A stretch of DNA of 64,000 bases from Coriobacteriaceae bacterium (GCA_030525945.1 JAUNDT010000001.1:62001-126000); one strand, 5' to 3'. Positions 56,573-64,000 are shown, counted from the stretch's first letter. Numbers and translations: made by a program. Notes: a model not told the origin generated them from the letters alone.

Positions 56573-57043
56573 TTACAGGACGGTTGAGACGTCGACCTTG
56601 GGGTCGTCGGCGAGCGGGCGGATCTCGACCTCAATGCCGCGGTCAACGAGCTCGCGCAGCATCTGCTCCTCCTCGGGCTCGAGGAAGATCTGGCGAGACA
56701 CCTGGCGCGTCGTGTCGCTCGCCTTGGTGTTGCCCAGGTTGAGCGACTTGATGGCCGGGCAGCCGTCGATGAGCTGCTTGGCCTCGGCGATCGTCTGCAC
56801 ACAGATGACCATGCGGTACTTGTCGGTCACGCCGGAGTTGATCGCCTCGATGGCGTGGGCCATGTCCTTGATCACGAGCTTGCAGCCGGCGGGCTTGCCC
56901 AGCTTGAGGGTGGTCTTCCATACTGGGTCGTTCGCCACGTGGTCACCCACGCAAAAGATGCAGTCGGAGCCCAGGCCGCCCACCCAGGAAACGGCAACCT
57001 GGCCATGGAGCAGACGGTGGTCAACGCGTAAAAGCTGAATCAT
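56573..57043 (-). CDS. PTS mannose/fructose/sorbose-family IIB component
   Basis: Cytoplasmic phosphotransfer subunit, 156 residues. The phosphorylated residue is H13 in VDHRLLHGQVAVSWV. It would take phosphate from a mannose-type IIA and pass it to the sugar, but no IIA domain is encoded in this operon, either fused or separate. It lies 15 bases after the first SIS gene. Confidence 0.95.
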   Translation of the reverse strand: MIQLLRVDHRLLHGQVAVSWVGGLGSDCIFCVGDHVANDPVWKTTLKLGKPAGCKLVIKDMAHAIEAINSGVTDKYRMVICVQTIAEAKQLIDGCPAIKSLNLGNTKASDTTRQVSRQIFLEPEEEQMLRELVDRGIEVEIRPLADDPKVDVSTVL

Positions 57044-57058
57044 ATTCGCTCGCCTCGA

Positions 57059-58120
57059 TTAATAATCGAACTGATGGTAGTAACGACGGTACTTGAGGTT
57101 GTGCTTGGTCACCGTCTCGTAGTGGCGCGCAATGCGGTCGGTCACCAGCACCGTGAGGATCCACGGGGACACGATCACGCGGAACTCGGGGTCGAGGCCC
57201 GGAATGGCGAACTCCGCGGTGTCGATGATCACGTAGTCCTCGTCGCCGGTCACGCCGCTGCGCAGGAAGGCCTCAACGCGCTTGTCGAGCGCGCGGCACT
57301 CGTCCTCGCCCTCGAACAGGAACACGGGGACACCGGGCTCGAGCAGCTCGAGCGTGCCGTGGAAGAAATCGTGGCTGGTGATGGAGCGCGTGCGCTTCCA
57401 CTGCATCTCCTCGAGGATGCACATGGAGTACAGGATGGTCTCGCCCCACAGCGCGCCGGAGCCGATGAACATGGTGTAGGGAGCCAGCGCGTACTTGCGG
57501 GCGAGCTCCTCGGCACGGGGCTCAAAGCGCTTGCGGATGTCGAGCAGGTGCTTCCACACGTCCTTGGTCTGCTCGATGAACAGGTCGAACTTGGGGAAGC
57601 AGCCGCGGCGGTTGAGCAGGCGCAGGCCGAAGCAGTCGGCAAGGTAGTAGCCCTTCTCGCAGCCGCCGGAGCCGTGGTCGGAGGCCATCTGCACGCAGTT
57701 CTCGGCACCCACCGCCTGGCCAATGAGGCCCTCGGGCTTGGTCATGGCGAACACGCGCACGCCCATGGCCTTCATCTTCTTAACGGCCTCGAGCACCTCG
57801 GGCGTGGTGCCGGACTCGGACGCGGTAAGAACCACGGAGCGCTCGGTCATGCGCTTGTGACCCATGACGTTCCACTCGGCAGCATGGATGAGGTACACCT
57901 CGAGGTCCTTGTCGCCGAACTTGTTCATGAGGTACTCGAGCTGCATGAGCTCGTCCCAGGTGCCGCCCACGCCGAGTAGGAACACGGCGTCGTAACCCTC
58001 GTCGGCGACCTTGTCTGCCAAGGCGGACATCTGCTTGCCCGTCTCGAACAGGGCCTCACCGTCCTTGAGGTACCCTTCCTGGTCGAAGTTCATGATCTCG
58101 ATCTTTTCCGTCTCTGCCAT
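57059..58120 (-). CDS. SIS-domain sugar-amine deglycase/isomerase (FrlB/GfrF-like)
   Basis: A 353-residue double-SIS protein starting at ATG 58120 after AAAGGAG. The first SIS domain shows VFLLGVGGTWDELMQLEY and LTASESGTTPEVLEAV; the second has MFIGSGALWGETILYSMCIL and the SHDFFHGTLELLEPGVPVFL segment, which matches the EFFHGP-type region of fructoselysine-6-phosphate deglycases. It likely splits an imported phosphorylated Amadori compound into sugar phosphate and amino acid. It sits directly upstream of IIB, consistent with acting on the PTS product. A GlmS-type isomerase role on another amino sugar is the main alternative. Confidence 0.75.
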   Translation of the reverse strand: MAETEKIEIMNFDQEGYLKDGEALFETGKQMSALADKVADEGYDAVFLLGVGGTWDELMQLEYLMNKFGDKDLEVYLIHAAEWNVMGHKRMTERSVVLTASESGTTPEVLEAVKKMKAMGVRVFAMTKPEGLIGQAVGAENCVQMASDHGSGGCEKGYYLADCFGLRLLNRRGCFPKFDLFIEQTKDVWKHLLDIRKRFEPRAEELARKYALAPYTMFIGSGALWGETILYSMCILEEMQWKRTRSITSHDFFHGTLELLEPGVPVFLFEGEDECRALDKRVEAFLRSGVTGDEDYVIIDTAEFAIPGLDPEFRVIVSPWILTVLVTDRIARHYETVTKHNLKYRRYYHQFDY

Positions 58121-58177
58121 GGGTGCTCCTTTCAACCCGACTCGAAGACGTTACGTCCCTTGATATGGATAGGCGGG

Positions 58178-59308
58178 CTAGGCGTCCGCCGCATCTCCGT
58201 ATGCGCGCTCGGCGCTCTTTTCCAGCTGCTTCACGCTTTCCTCGTATCCCGCGGCCTTGCTGTCGAACTCGTCGAGCACGCGTGCGAGCAGGGCATGCTT
58301 GTTCCAACGGCCCAGCTCCTCCGTCAATACGGCGGCGATGGTCTGCGGAAGCACGAGATTGGGAATGGCGCATAGCAGTGGGTCGTTCACCTGCGGAATC
58401 TCCAGCTCCCAGGCCTCGCCCTGCGGAGCGCTCGTGGCAAAGCACACGCTCTCAGTCACGCGCGAAAGCAGGCGGGCCGTTTTGGCAAGGCGGGCCGACC
58501 CGTGCGCGTCGTCCAGGAAGAAGAGGTGGTACTCGGGGGCTATCTGCAGCTCGGGGCCATGGATGAACTCCTCGCCCTCGAACCACATGGCCGGGTACTT
58601 GAGTGTTTCCATGATCTTGAGCGCCATCTCCTGGGCCACACCCAGGTTCGGACCGTTGCCCACCACCATGACCGGGGCGGGACGGGAGAGTGCCAGCGTG
58701 CGTCGATCCACATAGGCATGCGCGATTTCCAGCATGCGCTCATGGGCATCGAGCGCCTGCGCGATATTCGCATGTGCTTGGGAAAGCTCATCCGTATCCT
58801 TGCCGCGCAGCCGAGCGGCGGCGTGCAGGGCGAACAGCATCAGGTACTCGACGAGCGTCACCACGCCCATCGTGACAAAATCAACCGACTCAACGCCTAC
58901 GCCGTAGTCGAATACGTGCGTGGCGTGCGAACTCAAGGGCGCCTCCACGTTGCCGGTAAGCGCCGCGCAGGGCTCGCCGCGATGCGTCATCTCATCAAGA
59001 GCCGCAATGGTGTTCGTGGAATAGCCACTCTGCGACACCGCGATGGTGTAGGTCTTGAGCGGCCAGGGACGGGCGACCTCGCAGTACGACTCGGGCGTGC
59101 ACACCGTAACGGGCATGCCGAGCTCCCGCTCCATGTACGGCTGCGCGCACAGGGCGGCGTGACGGGAGGATCCGGAGGCAACGATGCGAAGGGCCTCGTA
59201 GGGGGCACTGCAGAATTCCTGTACCAGAGGGGAAACGAGGTCGTTGGCATTCAGAAGATTCTCACGCATGCGCTTGTTGGCCAGCACCACGTAGTCGAGC
59301 ATCTTCAT
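58178..59308 (-). CDS. SIS-domain isomerase/deglycase (GlmS/AgaS/GfrE-like)
   Basis: A 376-residue double-SIS protein; ATG 59308 is five bases after GGGGGAC. The first SIS has IVASGSSRHAALCAQPYME and VSQSGYSTNTIAAL; the second has VVGNGPNLGVAQEMALKIME and the GlmS-type EGEEFIHGPEL motif containing the catalytic-type Glu/His. It lacks a glutaminase domain, so it cannot be GlmS itself. First gene of the PTS operon, likely paired with the downstream SIS protein as GfrE/GfrF are in Salmonella; that pairing is inference. Confidence 0.75.
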   Translation of the reverse strand: MKMLDYVVLANKRMRENLLNANDLVSPLVQEFCSAPYEALRIVASGSSRHAALCAQPYMERELGMPVTVCTPESYCEVARPWPLKTYTIAVSQSGYSTNTIAALDEMTHRGEPCAALTGNVEAPLSSHATHVFDYGVGVESVDFVTMGVVTLVEYLMLFALHAAARLRGKDTDELSQAHANIAQALDAHERMLEIAHAYVDRRTLALSRPAPVMVVGNGPNLGVAQEMALKIMETLKYPAMWFEGEEFIHGPELQIAPEYHLFFLDDAHGSARLAKTARLLSRVTESVCFATSAPQGEAWELEIPQVNDPLLCAIPNLVLPQTIAAVLTEELGRWNKHALLARVLDEFDSKAAGYEESVKQLEKSAERAYGDAADA

Positions 59309-59337
59309 GTTGTCCCCCATTCACAGTACAAGTCGGT

Positions 59338-59443
59338 TCTTTTTAGTACCTCTTTTCTCCATACAGGTTAGTACTTTTTTAATACCAACTTGTGTGTTGT
59401 TCGCCGAACGGTAGGAAAACGCCGCCGATTGGTATTATTTTTG
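59338..59443 (-). promoter_or_regulatory. PTS operon promoter region with candidate GntR operators
   Basis: Three GGTA(T/C)TA-type boxes: 59338-59350, a near-palindromic one at 59366-59386 (GGTTAGTAC to AATACC), and 59429-59441 in opposite orientation. A -35 TTGGTA and -10 TGTATG with 17-base spacing overlap the middle box on the minus strand. UTRA-type GntR proteins bind related short palindromes. Confidence 0.5.
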
Positions 59444-59458
59444 TATGAGTTGCATATC

Positions 59459-60256
59459 CTAGTAGCGATAGGTGTACGTTCGTCTGTCACCGCGATTAAG
59501 CGAGATGGCGTACTCGATGGGTACGTCGTCCTGGTCGTAACTGATGCACTCCAGCACGAGCGCCAGATCGCCGGGCTCCAAGTTGAGCAAGCCGGCGTCG
59601 CGCGCGCTCAGCGCCTCGATATCGAGTTTTTCCTGGGCGAGCGCCACGCGGTGCCCGTACATTTCGTACGTCTCGTACAGGCTAAAGACCGAGATATCAA
59701 CGTCCTCGATCCCCTCAAAGTAGCGCAGGGGAATGAACGCCTGCTCGATGGAAACCGGCTCGTCGTCGAGGCTGTTCAAGCGCCTCACGCTGTAGAGCGG
59801 CTCATTCTCCTCGATGCCGAAAATGCGCGCGTAATAAGGCCCGGCGGGGCGCTTTGACCGCGCCAGGATACGTACGCTTGCCTTGGCGTGCGACAGGCGG
59901 GCGCGCTCGCGAAAACCGCTCTTGCGCGTGCTTGAGGGAACGCCCGCGGCTCCGGCGGTTGAGATGAAGGCGCCCTTGCCCTGCACGCGCCGCACGAGCC
60001 CGGCGTCGACCAGGACGTCGACCGCGGATCGCACGGTCAGGCGCGTGGTGCCGAACTCCTCGGCAAGCTCGTGCTCGGAGGGAATCATGGTGCCCGGGGC
60101 GTAGTATCCCGCCGCGATACGGTCGCGCAAGGCCTGGCGGATGCGCAGGTACATGGGCGCGTCCTGCATGGTCGAGTTAAATTCGACGGCGGGGTGCGCG
60201 GCGGCATTCTGCTCGGAGCTGTCCCGCTCCGCGGCAGCCCTTATCTCATCAGCCAT
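59459..60256 (-). CDS. GntR-family regulator with UTRA domain (1)
   Basis: A 265-residue regulator: GntR winged helix at about residues 33-100 (YLRIRQALRDRIAAGYYAPG, ELAEEFGTTRLTVRSAVD) and a UTRA effector domain to the end (EENEPLYSVRRLNSLDDEPV). UTRA domains sense phosphorylated sugars. It is encoded immediately upstream of the PTS operon and starts inside the end of the second GntR gene (16-base overlap), so the two are translationally coupled. Likely controls the PTS operon. Confidence 0.92.
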   Translation of the reverse strand: MADEIRAAAERDSSEQNAAAHPAVEFNSTMQDAPMYLRIRQALRDRIAAGYYAPGTMIPSEHELAEEFGTTRLTVRSAVDVLVDAGLVRRVQGKGAFISTAGAAGVPSSTRKSGFRERARLSHAKASVRILARSKRPAGPYYARIFGIEENEPLYSVRRLNSLDDEPVSIEQAFIPLRYFEGIEDVDISVFSLYETYEMYGHRVALAQEKLDIEALSARDAGLLNLEPGDLALVLECISYDQDDVPIEYAISLNRGDRRTYTYRY

Positions 60257-61041
60257 TCAAACCCCACCTTCGTCTGCACACCGCACTTCTCGCCATTGTC
60301 CGCATAACGGTATTTGCTCGGAAGCAAAAGCGCCGTGCAGCACTCGATGGGCCTGCCATCCGGATCGCTTTCGAACGTGCGCTGGCAGTACGCGGGCGAA
60401 CTGGCTTCAACGCCCAAAAGCGCAGCCTCGTCGGCGTTTAGCCGCGCGATGCTCACGCGCTCCACGCCATGGCGAACGTGCACGTCATAGGTTTCTTCCA
60501 GCACGTCATACAGGCTTTGCGTGGCAAAGTCGCAGGATTCGATGCCAGCGCAAAACTCGTAATTGACATGAGCGGTCTCGATGGACGCGGGGCTCGAGTC
60601 GACCAACCGAATACGGCAGAGCTCGAACACTTGCGAGCCCTCCGGGATGCCCATTTCATCGGCAACCTCGGGCGGCGCGGCAACCACTTGCGCGCGCACC
60701 ACGCGAGAGGACGGCACACGTCCGGCACGACGCACCGAATACGTGTAATTGCATGTTTCTTGGAACACGCACAACGGCTTTGACGGCCCCACATACGTGC
60801 CGGAACCGTGGCGGCGTTCGATATCGCCACTCGATTCAAGCCGCGTGATAGCCGCGCGCAGGGCTGTGCGCGACACGCCGAGCGCCTCGCAAAACTCGCG
60901 TTCCGGCGGGAGCTTATCGCCGGCCTTGAGGCCATACTCCCATATGTACCAGCGAACGCCCTCCACCGCGCGGTCGCGAGGCGGAACTCGGCTCATGCTG
61001 AGCGACGAGGATGTTGCGGAGCGTTCAACGGCCATCGGCAT
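60241..61041 (-). CDS. GntR-family regulator with UTRA domain (2)
   Basis: A ~266-residue paralogue: winged helix (EFCEALGVSRTALRAAITRL) and UTRA domain (GSQVFELCRIRLVDSSPASI). ATG 61041 overlaps the stop of the upstream gene (TGATG), with AGGG just before; ATG 61035 is the alternative. Two adjacent UTRA regulators could sense two ligands or cross-regulate. Confidence 0.88.
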   Translation of the reverse strand: MPMAVERSATSSSLSMSRVPPRDRAVEGVRWYIWEYGLKAGDKLPPEREFCEALGVSRTALRAAITRLESSGDIERRHGSGTYVGPSKPLCVFQETCNYTYSVRRAGRVPSSRVVRAQVVAAPPEVADEMGIPEGSQVFELCRIRLVDSSPASIETAHVNYEFCAGIESCDFATQSLYDVLEETYDVHVRHGVERVSIARLNADEAALLGVEASSPAYCQRTFESDPDGRPIECCTALLLPSKYRYADNGEKCGVQTKVGFEWLMR

Positions 61042-61538
61042 CAACCCTGGTTGAAGGCCTGGTCGCGCATGGCGAGGAACTCGTTGCAGATTTCCTCCGC
61101 GCCTTCGCGCGTGCGCTTGTACAGCGTCGAGGTCTTCTTGAGCTCCTGATTTGCCAGCGGAATTTGCAGCACGGAAACGCCCTGCTCCGTTTTGACGCCA
61201 ATCGCCACGCCCATACCCAGGCAATACCCACGGCGCGCCGCGTTTACGCGCGTTGCACGAGCGGGGCTGGAGATGATGGCTTGGGCGAATTCGCGACGGT
61301 CGATGTCCTCGGTTGTCTCCGCGTCACCCGACTCAACAACGGCGCATTCAACAATGTCGCTGAAAGCGAAGATGGCGGGAGCGGCGGCTGGCATTTTGAC
61401 CGCCCAGCGCTGCGCGGGCTCGTCAAGGTACACGGCAGGCAGCGGCGCCATGCGCGGAGGGTCGAGCAGGACGCGCGTCACCGTGAAGTCCGTACCCTCA
61501 AACAGCTTTTGAGGATCCTTTTTGGCAAACAGTCCCAT
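61041..61538 (-). CDS. Hypothetical protein, first gene of the GntR unit
   Basis: A 165-residue soluble protein after AAGGAGC; I do not recognise it with confidence. It has mixed strands (VTRVLLDPPRMAPLPAVYLD, WAVKMPAAAPAIFAFSDIVE) reminiscent of DUF4428-type proteins without their zinc site, and a charged C-terminal helix. Its stop overlaps the start of the second GntR gene. Role unknown. Confidence 0.6.
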   Translation of the reverse strand: MGLFAKKDPQKLFEGTDFTVTRVLLDPPRMAPLPAVYLDEPAQRWAVKMPAAAPAIFAFSDIVECAVVESGDAETTEDIDRREFAQAIISSPARATRVNAARRGYCLGMGVAIGVKTEQGVSVLQIPLANQELKKTSTLYKRTREGAEEICNEFLAMRDQAFNQG

Positions 61539-61582
61539 AACAGCTCCTTGCGCTGGTATCGCAGGCTCAAATTAACAACTAA

Positions 61583-61609
61583 GAGAAATATAACACCACT
61601 TTGCCGATT
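61583..61609 (-). promoter_or_regulatory. Candidate promoter of the hypothetical-GntR unit
   Basis: On the minus strand AATCGGCAAAGTGGTGT (61609-61593) runs into TG-T-TATATT, an extended -10. The same 17-mer precedes the extended -10 of the divergent DUF3800 element at 61721-61745. Confidence 0.5.
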
Positions 61610-61617
61610 CTACGGTG

Positions 61618-61655
61618 CGAAAAAGCCCGGCCGTCCTGAGATGGCCAGACTGTCC
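61618..61655 (-). repeat. Degenerate copy of the tRNA-Gln terminator
   Basis: AAAAAGCCCGGCC-TC-TGAGAT-GCC matches 61901-61936 closely. The stem still pairs with G-U on the minus strand and T-run. The two copies bracket the DUF3800 remnant. Confidence 0.6.
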
Positions 61656-61716
61656 ACGCACATGCGCCCCTCGCACAGCCTGGGGCCGCACCTTCTTGCT
61701 CACCACATAAATGCGC

Positions 61717-61802
61717 TGGTAATCGGCAAAGTGGTGTGCTATAAAGGGTTTAGTGGCTTTTGCTACTGCCAAACGCCGGGGGCTTTCCCCCGGCATTTTT
61801 TA
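61717..61802 (+). ncRNA. Small RNA / leader of DUF3800 type with terminator
   Basis: Extended -10 TG-C-TATAAA (61737-61745) with TGGTAA 17 bases upstream. The downstream RNA can fold as GTTT[AGTGGC-TTTT-GCTACT]GCC-AAAC, then a strong terminator GCCGGGGG-CTTT-CCCCCGGC followed by TTTTTT (to 61801). A DUF3800 start lies 16 bases further. Structured RNAs upstream of DUF3800 genes are known as a class; membership here is inference. Confidence 0.55.
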
Positions 61803-61817
61803 TAAAGGGGCAATGCG

Positions 61818-61922
61818 ATGGCAGATCTGAGCGTTTTTATTGACGAGTCGGGGACCCAAGAAGGCGCCTCGGATTACTATCTGGTCACGCTCGTGCCCCA
61901 CAAAAAAGCCCGGCCATCTTGA
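61818..61922 (+). pseudogene. Truncated DUF3800 gene
   Basis: ATG 61818 after AAAGGGG opens a frame MADLSVFIDESGTQEGASDY, then YLVTLVPHKK, the typical N-terminus of DUF3800 proteins (putative nuclease-like, often in defence or mobile contexts). It stops after 34 codons because the sequence runs directly into the tRNA-Gln terminator. A full protein is ~200-300 residues, so most of the gene has been deleted. Confidence 0.75.
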
Positions 61923-61936
61923 GATAGCCGGGCTGC
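61899..61936 (-). terminator. Terminator after tRNA-Gln
   Basis: On the minus strand AGCCCGGC pairs with GCCGGGCT, followed by TTTTTTG. It lies just past the tRNA 3' end. Confidence 0.85.
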
Positions 61937-61944
61937 TCATTTTA

Positions 61945-62018
61945 TGGCTGGGGTAGAGGGATTCGAACCCCCGTAACTGGTACCAAAAACCAGGGTCCTG
62001 CCGCTGGACGATACCCCA
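61945..62018 (-). tRNA. tRNA-Gln (anticodon UUG)
   Basis: TGGGGTA at the 5' end, typical of tRNA-Gln, pairs with TACCCCA. Anticodon stem CCTGG/CCAGT-type with loop carrying TTG, T-arm GGGGGTTCGAATCCC, CCA encoded at 61947-61945. Confidence 0.96.
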
Positions 62019-62068
62019 ATCAGACGGCACGATCGCGCAGGCGAAGGTGCCGTACTAGTGTAGCGTAC

Positions 62069-62977
62069 CTAGTCGCTTAATGCATCACACAAACCGTCGA
62101 GCAGGCGAACCGCCAGCGTCTGCGCGTCACTCGAGGTGAACATGCCGTACGTCGTAATGCCGGTGAGCTCGATGCGCAAACGGATGGGCTTCGACGTCGC
62201 CGCCGCCACGGCGGTCTTGATGCGCAGCGGCAGATTGTTGCACTGCGCCAGCTCAATGGTCGCGCGCGGCTCGGCGTCCTCGGGCAGCCCCTCGGAGGCG
62301 ATCTCGATCACCAGGTCAACGTCGCTCGGAGCCGACTCGTCATACAGCACGATCCCACTGCCGTCCGTGGTTGCCGTGGCGATGTTCCACACGCGCGAGG
62401 CCACATTACGCGCGATAGCGTCCTCGCCGCCGATGGCGATGTGCCAGCTCTCCAGCACGCTCGCTGCGCGGGCAAAGCCCATGCGGGCCTCGGCCTCAAC
62501 GTCCACCACCGAGGGCTTGCCCTCCCACACATGGTGCAGGCGGTTGATGTAAGCGAACGTATCCTGGAACGCCATGCCGTCGGCGAACAGGCCCACGTTC
62601 TCCTGGAACTGCTGCAGGGCCGCCTCGGTATGAGGGCCAAAGTAGCCGTCGTCCACGCCGCAGGCAAAGCCGAGCGTGTTCAGCGCGCGCTGCAACGCGC
62701 GCACATCGGCGCCATGGAAGTTCGGCATGCGCAAATACAGCGTGCGATCGCCCAGCTTGTAGGAGGCGTCGACCAGCGCGCTCCAGCACGCGCTGTCGAC
62801 CTCGTCCCCCGCCTCGAGCCCCTGCTCAGCGCGGAAGGCATTGACCGCGGCGATGGTCGAGGCGCCGAACTCCTGCGCGGCGGCCTCAGCGCTGTCGATT
62901 GCATATCCCAAGGAGGTCAAGCGCGTCTGGACATCCTCGACGGCAGGCCCCTGCATTCCCTGTTTGATGGACTCCAT
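62069..62977 (-). CDS. CwlM-like cytoplasmic peptidoglycan-binding regulator
   Basis: A 302-residue protein with no signal peptide. Two peptidoglycan-binding-type helical domains fill about residues 1-70 and 80-150; the linking ASYKLGDRTLYLR and the second domain (GADVRALQRALNTLGFACGV, DDGYFGPHTEAALQQFQ) closely follow mycobacterial CwlM. The C-terminal ~150 residues resemble a reduced amidase_3 fold (DVDLVIEIASEG) without the zinc His/Glu set. CwlM acts in the cytosol as a regulator of MurA rather than as a hydrolase; the same is inferred here. ATG 62977 follows GAGGGGA. Confidence 0.72.
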   Translation of the reverse strand: MESIKQGMQGPAVEDVQTRLTSLGYAIDSAEAAAQEFGASTIAAVNAFRAEQGLEAGDEVDSACWSALVDASYKLGDRTLYLRMPNFHGADVRALQRALNTLGFACGVDDGYFGPHTEAALQQFQENVGLFADGMAFQDTFAYINRLHHVWEGKPSVVDVEAEARMGFARAASVLESWHIAIGGEDAIARNVASRVWNIATATTDGSGIVLYDESAPSDVDLVIEIASEGLPEDAEPRATIELAQCNNLPLRIKTAVAAATSKPIRLRIELTGITTYGMFTSSDAQTLAVRLLDGLCDALSD

Positions 62978-63157
62978 GCGAATCCCCTCGTAACCTGGCG
63001 CACGGCACGCAAAGCGGCGGCGCGGGTGTTCCACCGCGCGAGCCCGCAGACCCACGCGACATACAGGGTATAGTGTACCAACACTCACGCATACACGCAC
63101 AAGCTCCACTGCGCTATCATTGCCCCGCACCCAACCCGCTCAGAAAGGCATGCTCAC

Positions 63158-63814
63158 ATGACGTTTTCCCACGTGATCTTCGACCTCGACGGCACACTTC
63201 TCAACACGCTTGAGGACCTCGTGCTCGCCGGCAACCACATGTGCGAGCTTCACGGATGGCCGACGTTCACGCCCGACGAGTACCGCTACAAGATCGGCAA
63301 CGGCCAGCTCAAGCTCGTTGAGCGCCTGATTCCCGCCGAGTTCGCCGGAGACGGCCGCGTGTTCGAGCAGGCGCTTGCGGAGTACCGCGCCTATTATGCC
63401 GAACACAAGCGCGACCACACCGCTCCCTACGACGGCATTCTTCCCTTGCTCGACCAGCTGCGCGACGCGGGCGTTACCCTCGCGGTGCTTTCGAACAAGG
63501 ACCACGCCGCGACCGAGCCGCTCGTGCGCGAGTACTTTGGCGAGCGCTTTGCCCTGGCGCAGGGGCGCATCGACGCGTTCCCGCCCAAGCCCGAGCCGCC
63601 TATTACGCTCCATGTGCTGAAGGAGCTCGGCGCCGACCCCAGCACCACGCTCTACGTGGGCGATTCGAACGTCGATGTCGCATGCGGGCACAACGCCGGC
63701 ATGCGCTCCTGTGGCGTTGCCTGGGGCTTCCGCGGACGCGCGGAGCTGGAGGCAGCGGGCGCCGATTACGTCATCGAGGCGCCGCACAAGCTGCTCGACA
63801 TCGTGCTCGGCTAA
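63158..63814 (+). CDS. HAD-family phosphatase (phosphoglycolate phosphatase-like)
   Basis: A 218-residue haloacid dehalogenase with motif I FDLDGTLLNTLEDL, motif II VLSNKD, a Lys in KPEP (motif III) and motif IV YVGDSNVDVACGHNAGM, plus a helical cap typical of Gph/PGP enzymes. It may detoxify 2-phosphoglycolate or another small phosphate ester. Divergent from the CwlM-like gene; the ribosome site AAAGG is ~10 bases before ATG 63158. Confidence 0.9.
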   Translation: MTFSHVIFDLDGTLLNTLEDLVLAGNHMCELHGWPTFTPDEYRYKIGNGQLKLVERLIPAEFAGDGRVFEQALAEYRAYYAEHKRDHTAPYDGILPLLDQLRDAGVTLAVLSNKDHAATEPLVREYFGERFALAQGRIDAFPPKPEPPITLHVLKELGADPSTTLYVGDSNVDVACGHNAGMRSCGVAWGFRGRAELEAAGADYVIEAPHKLLDIVLG

Positions 63815-63869
63815 CACGCAGCGGGCCTTCGCCGGGCCTAGCCAGCCGCAATGAGGCTCGATTACAGCA

Positions 63870-63940
63870 GAAACCTCCCCCAATGCAGCGGTGGTTTAGC
63901 GGGTTTCCCCGTAAACCACCCTGGTATTGGGGGAGGTTTC
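63870..63940. repeat. Two-tier palindrome
   Basis: GAAACCTCCCCCAAT (63870-63884) pairs perfectly with 63926-63940; inside, GGTGGTTTA (63890-63898) pairs perfectly with TAAACCACC (63912-63920), separated by a 5+5 internal loop. No T-run follows, so it is not a standard terminator. The remaining ~60 bases of the window show nothing. Confidence 0.8.
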
Positions 63941-64000
63941 ACTTGTATTTCGGAACGAAGCAGCCGGGCCCGCAGCCCTGCCGACGGGCTGCGGGCTGCA

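Overview
The window is GC-rich, densely coded DNA from a bacterium with low-GC-Firmicute-like metabolism (mannose-type PTS, NiaR, BrnQ, deo operon) in a high-GC background, plus LPxTG surface enzymes acting on amino-sugar glycans. This fits a host-associated Coriobacteriia member such as Collinsella or a close relative. That assignment is inference from gene content and style; no rRNA lies in the window.

Layout. 1-300 holds the 3' end of a glucose-type PTS EIIA. 300-1030 is gene-free and carries a diverged direct duplication. 1065-5064 is a nucleoside catabolism operon (cdd, pdp, deoC, deoB) behind a structured leader, facing iunH and an ArsC-like gene. 6.5-11.8 kb has uppP, a universal stress protein, and a leftward unit of an unknown gene, a BceRS-like two-component pair and a LacI regulator. 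12-19 kb has purH, an acetyltransferase, a DUF2207 membrane protein, ferritin and a short Crp/Fnr regulator. 19.6-28.8 kb has tRNA-Ser, gluQ with an in-frame palindromic repeat, a lipoprotein, a GH20 surface enzyme, clpB and ppaC. 29-48 kb has an MFS carrier, a ROK kinase, brnQ, a GH84 surface enzyme, pcrA, a 1-kb gene-free island with two covarying structured repeats, metA, recQ and a GH3 surface enzyme. 48-53 kb has a YitT-type protein and the NAD operon nadA-nadB-nadC-niaR. 53-64 kb has a UDG-like protein, thioredoxin, a mannose-type PTS (IIB, IIC, IID) with two SIS-domain proteins and two GntR regulators, a decayed DUF3800 locus beside tRNA-Gln, a CwlM-like protein and a HAD phosphatase.

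How it works together. The deo genes split pyrimidine nucleosides and send deoxyribose into central metabolism. GH20, GH84 and GH3 enzymes, all ending in LPQTG, would release N-acetylhexosamines from host or microbial glycans, with ROK kinase and PTS functions downstream. The PTS plus two sugar-amine isomerase/deglycase-type proteins resembles gfr/frl systems for Amadori products. NAD synthesis appears to be controlled by NiaR encoded in the same unit.

The most unusual content is non-coding: at least five families of palindromic or inverted-repeat elements. One is inserted inside a tRNA-modification enzyme gene, one sits in three 5' leaders or intercistronic gaps, and one pair shows compensatory base changes in two helices. 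Alanine/glycine-rich insertions in GluQ, PcrA, RecQ and a UDG-like protein are a second recurrent oddity.
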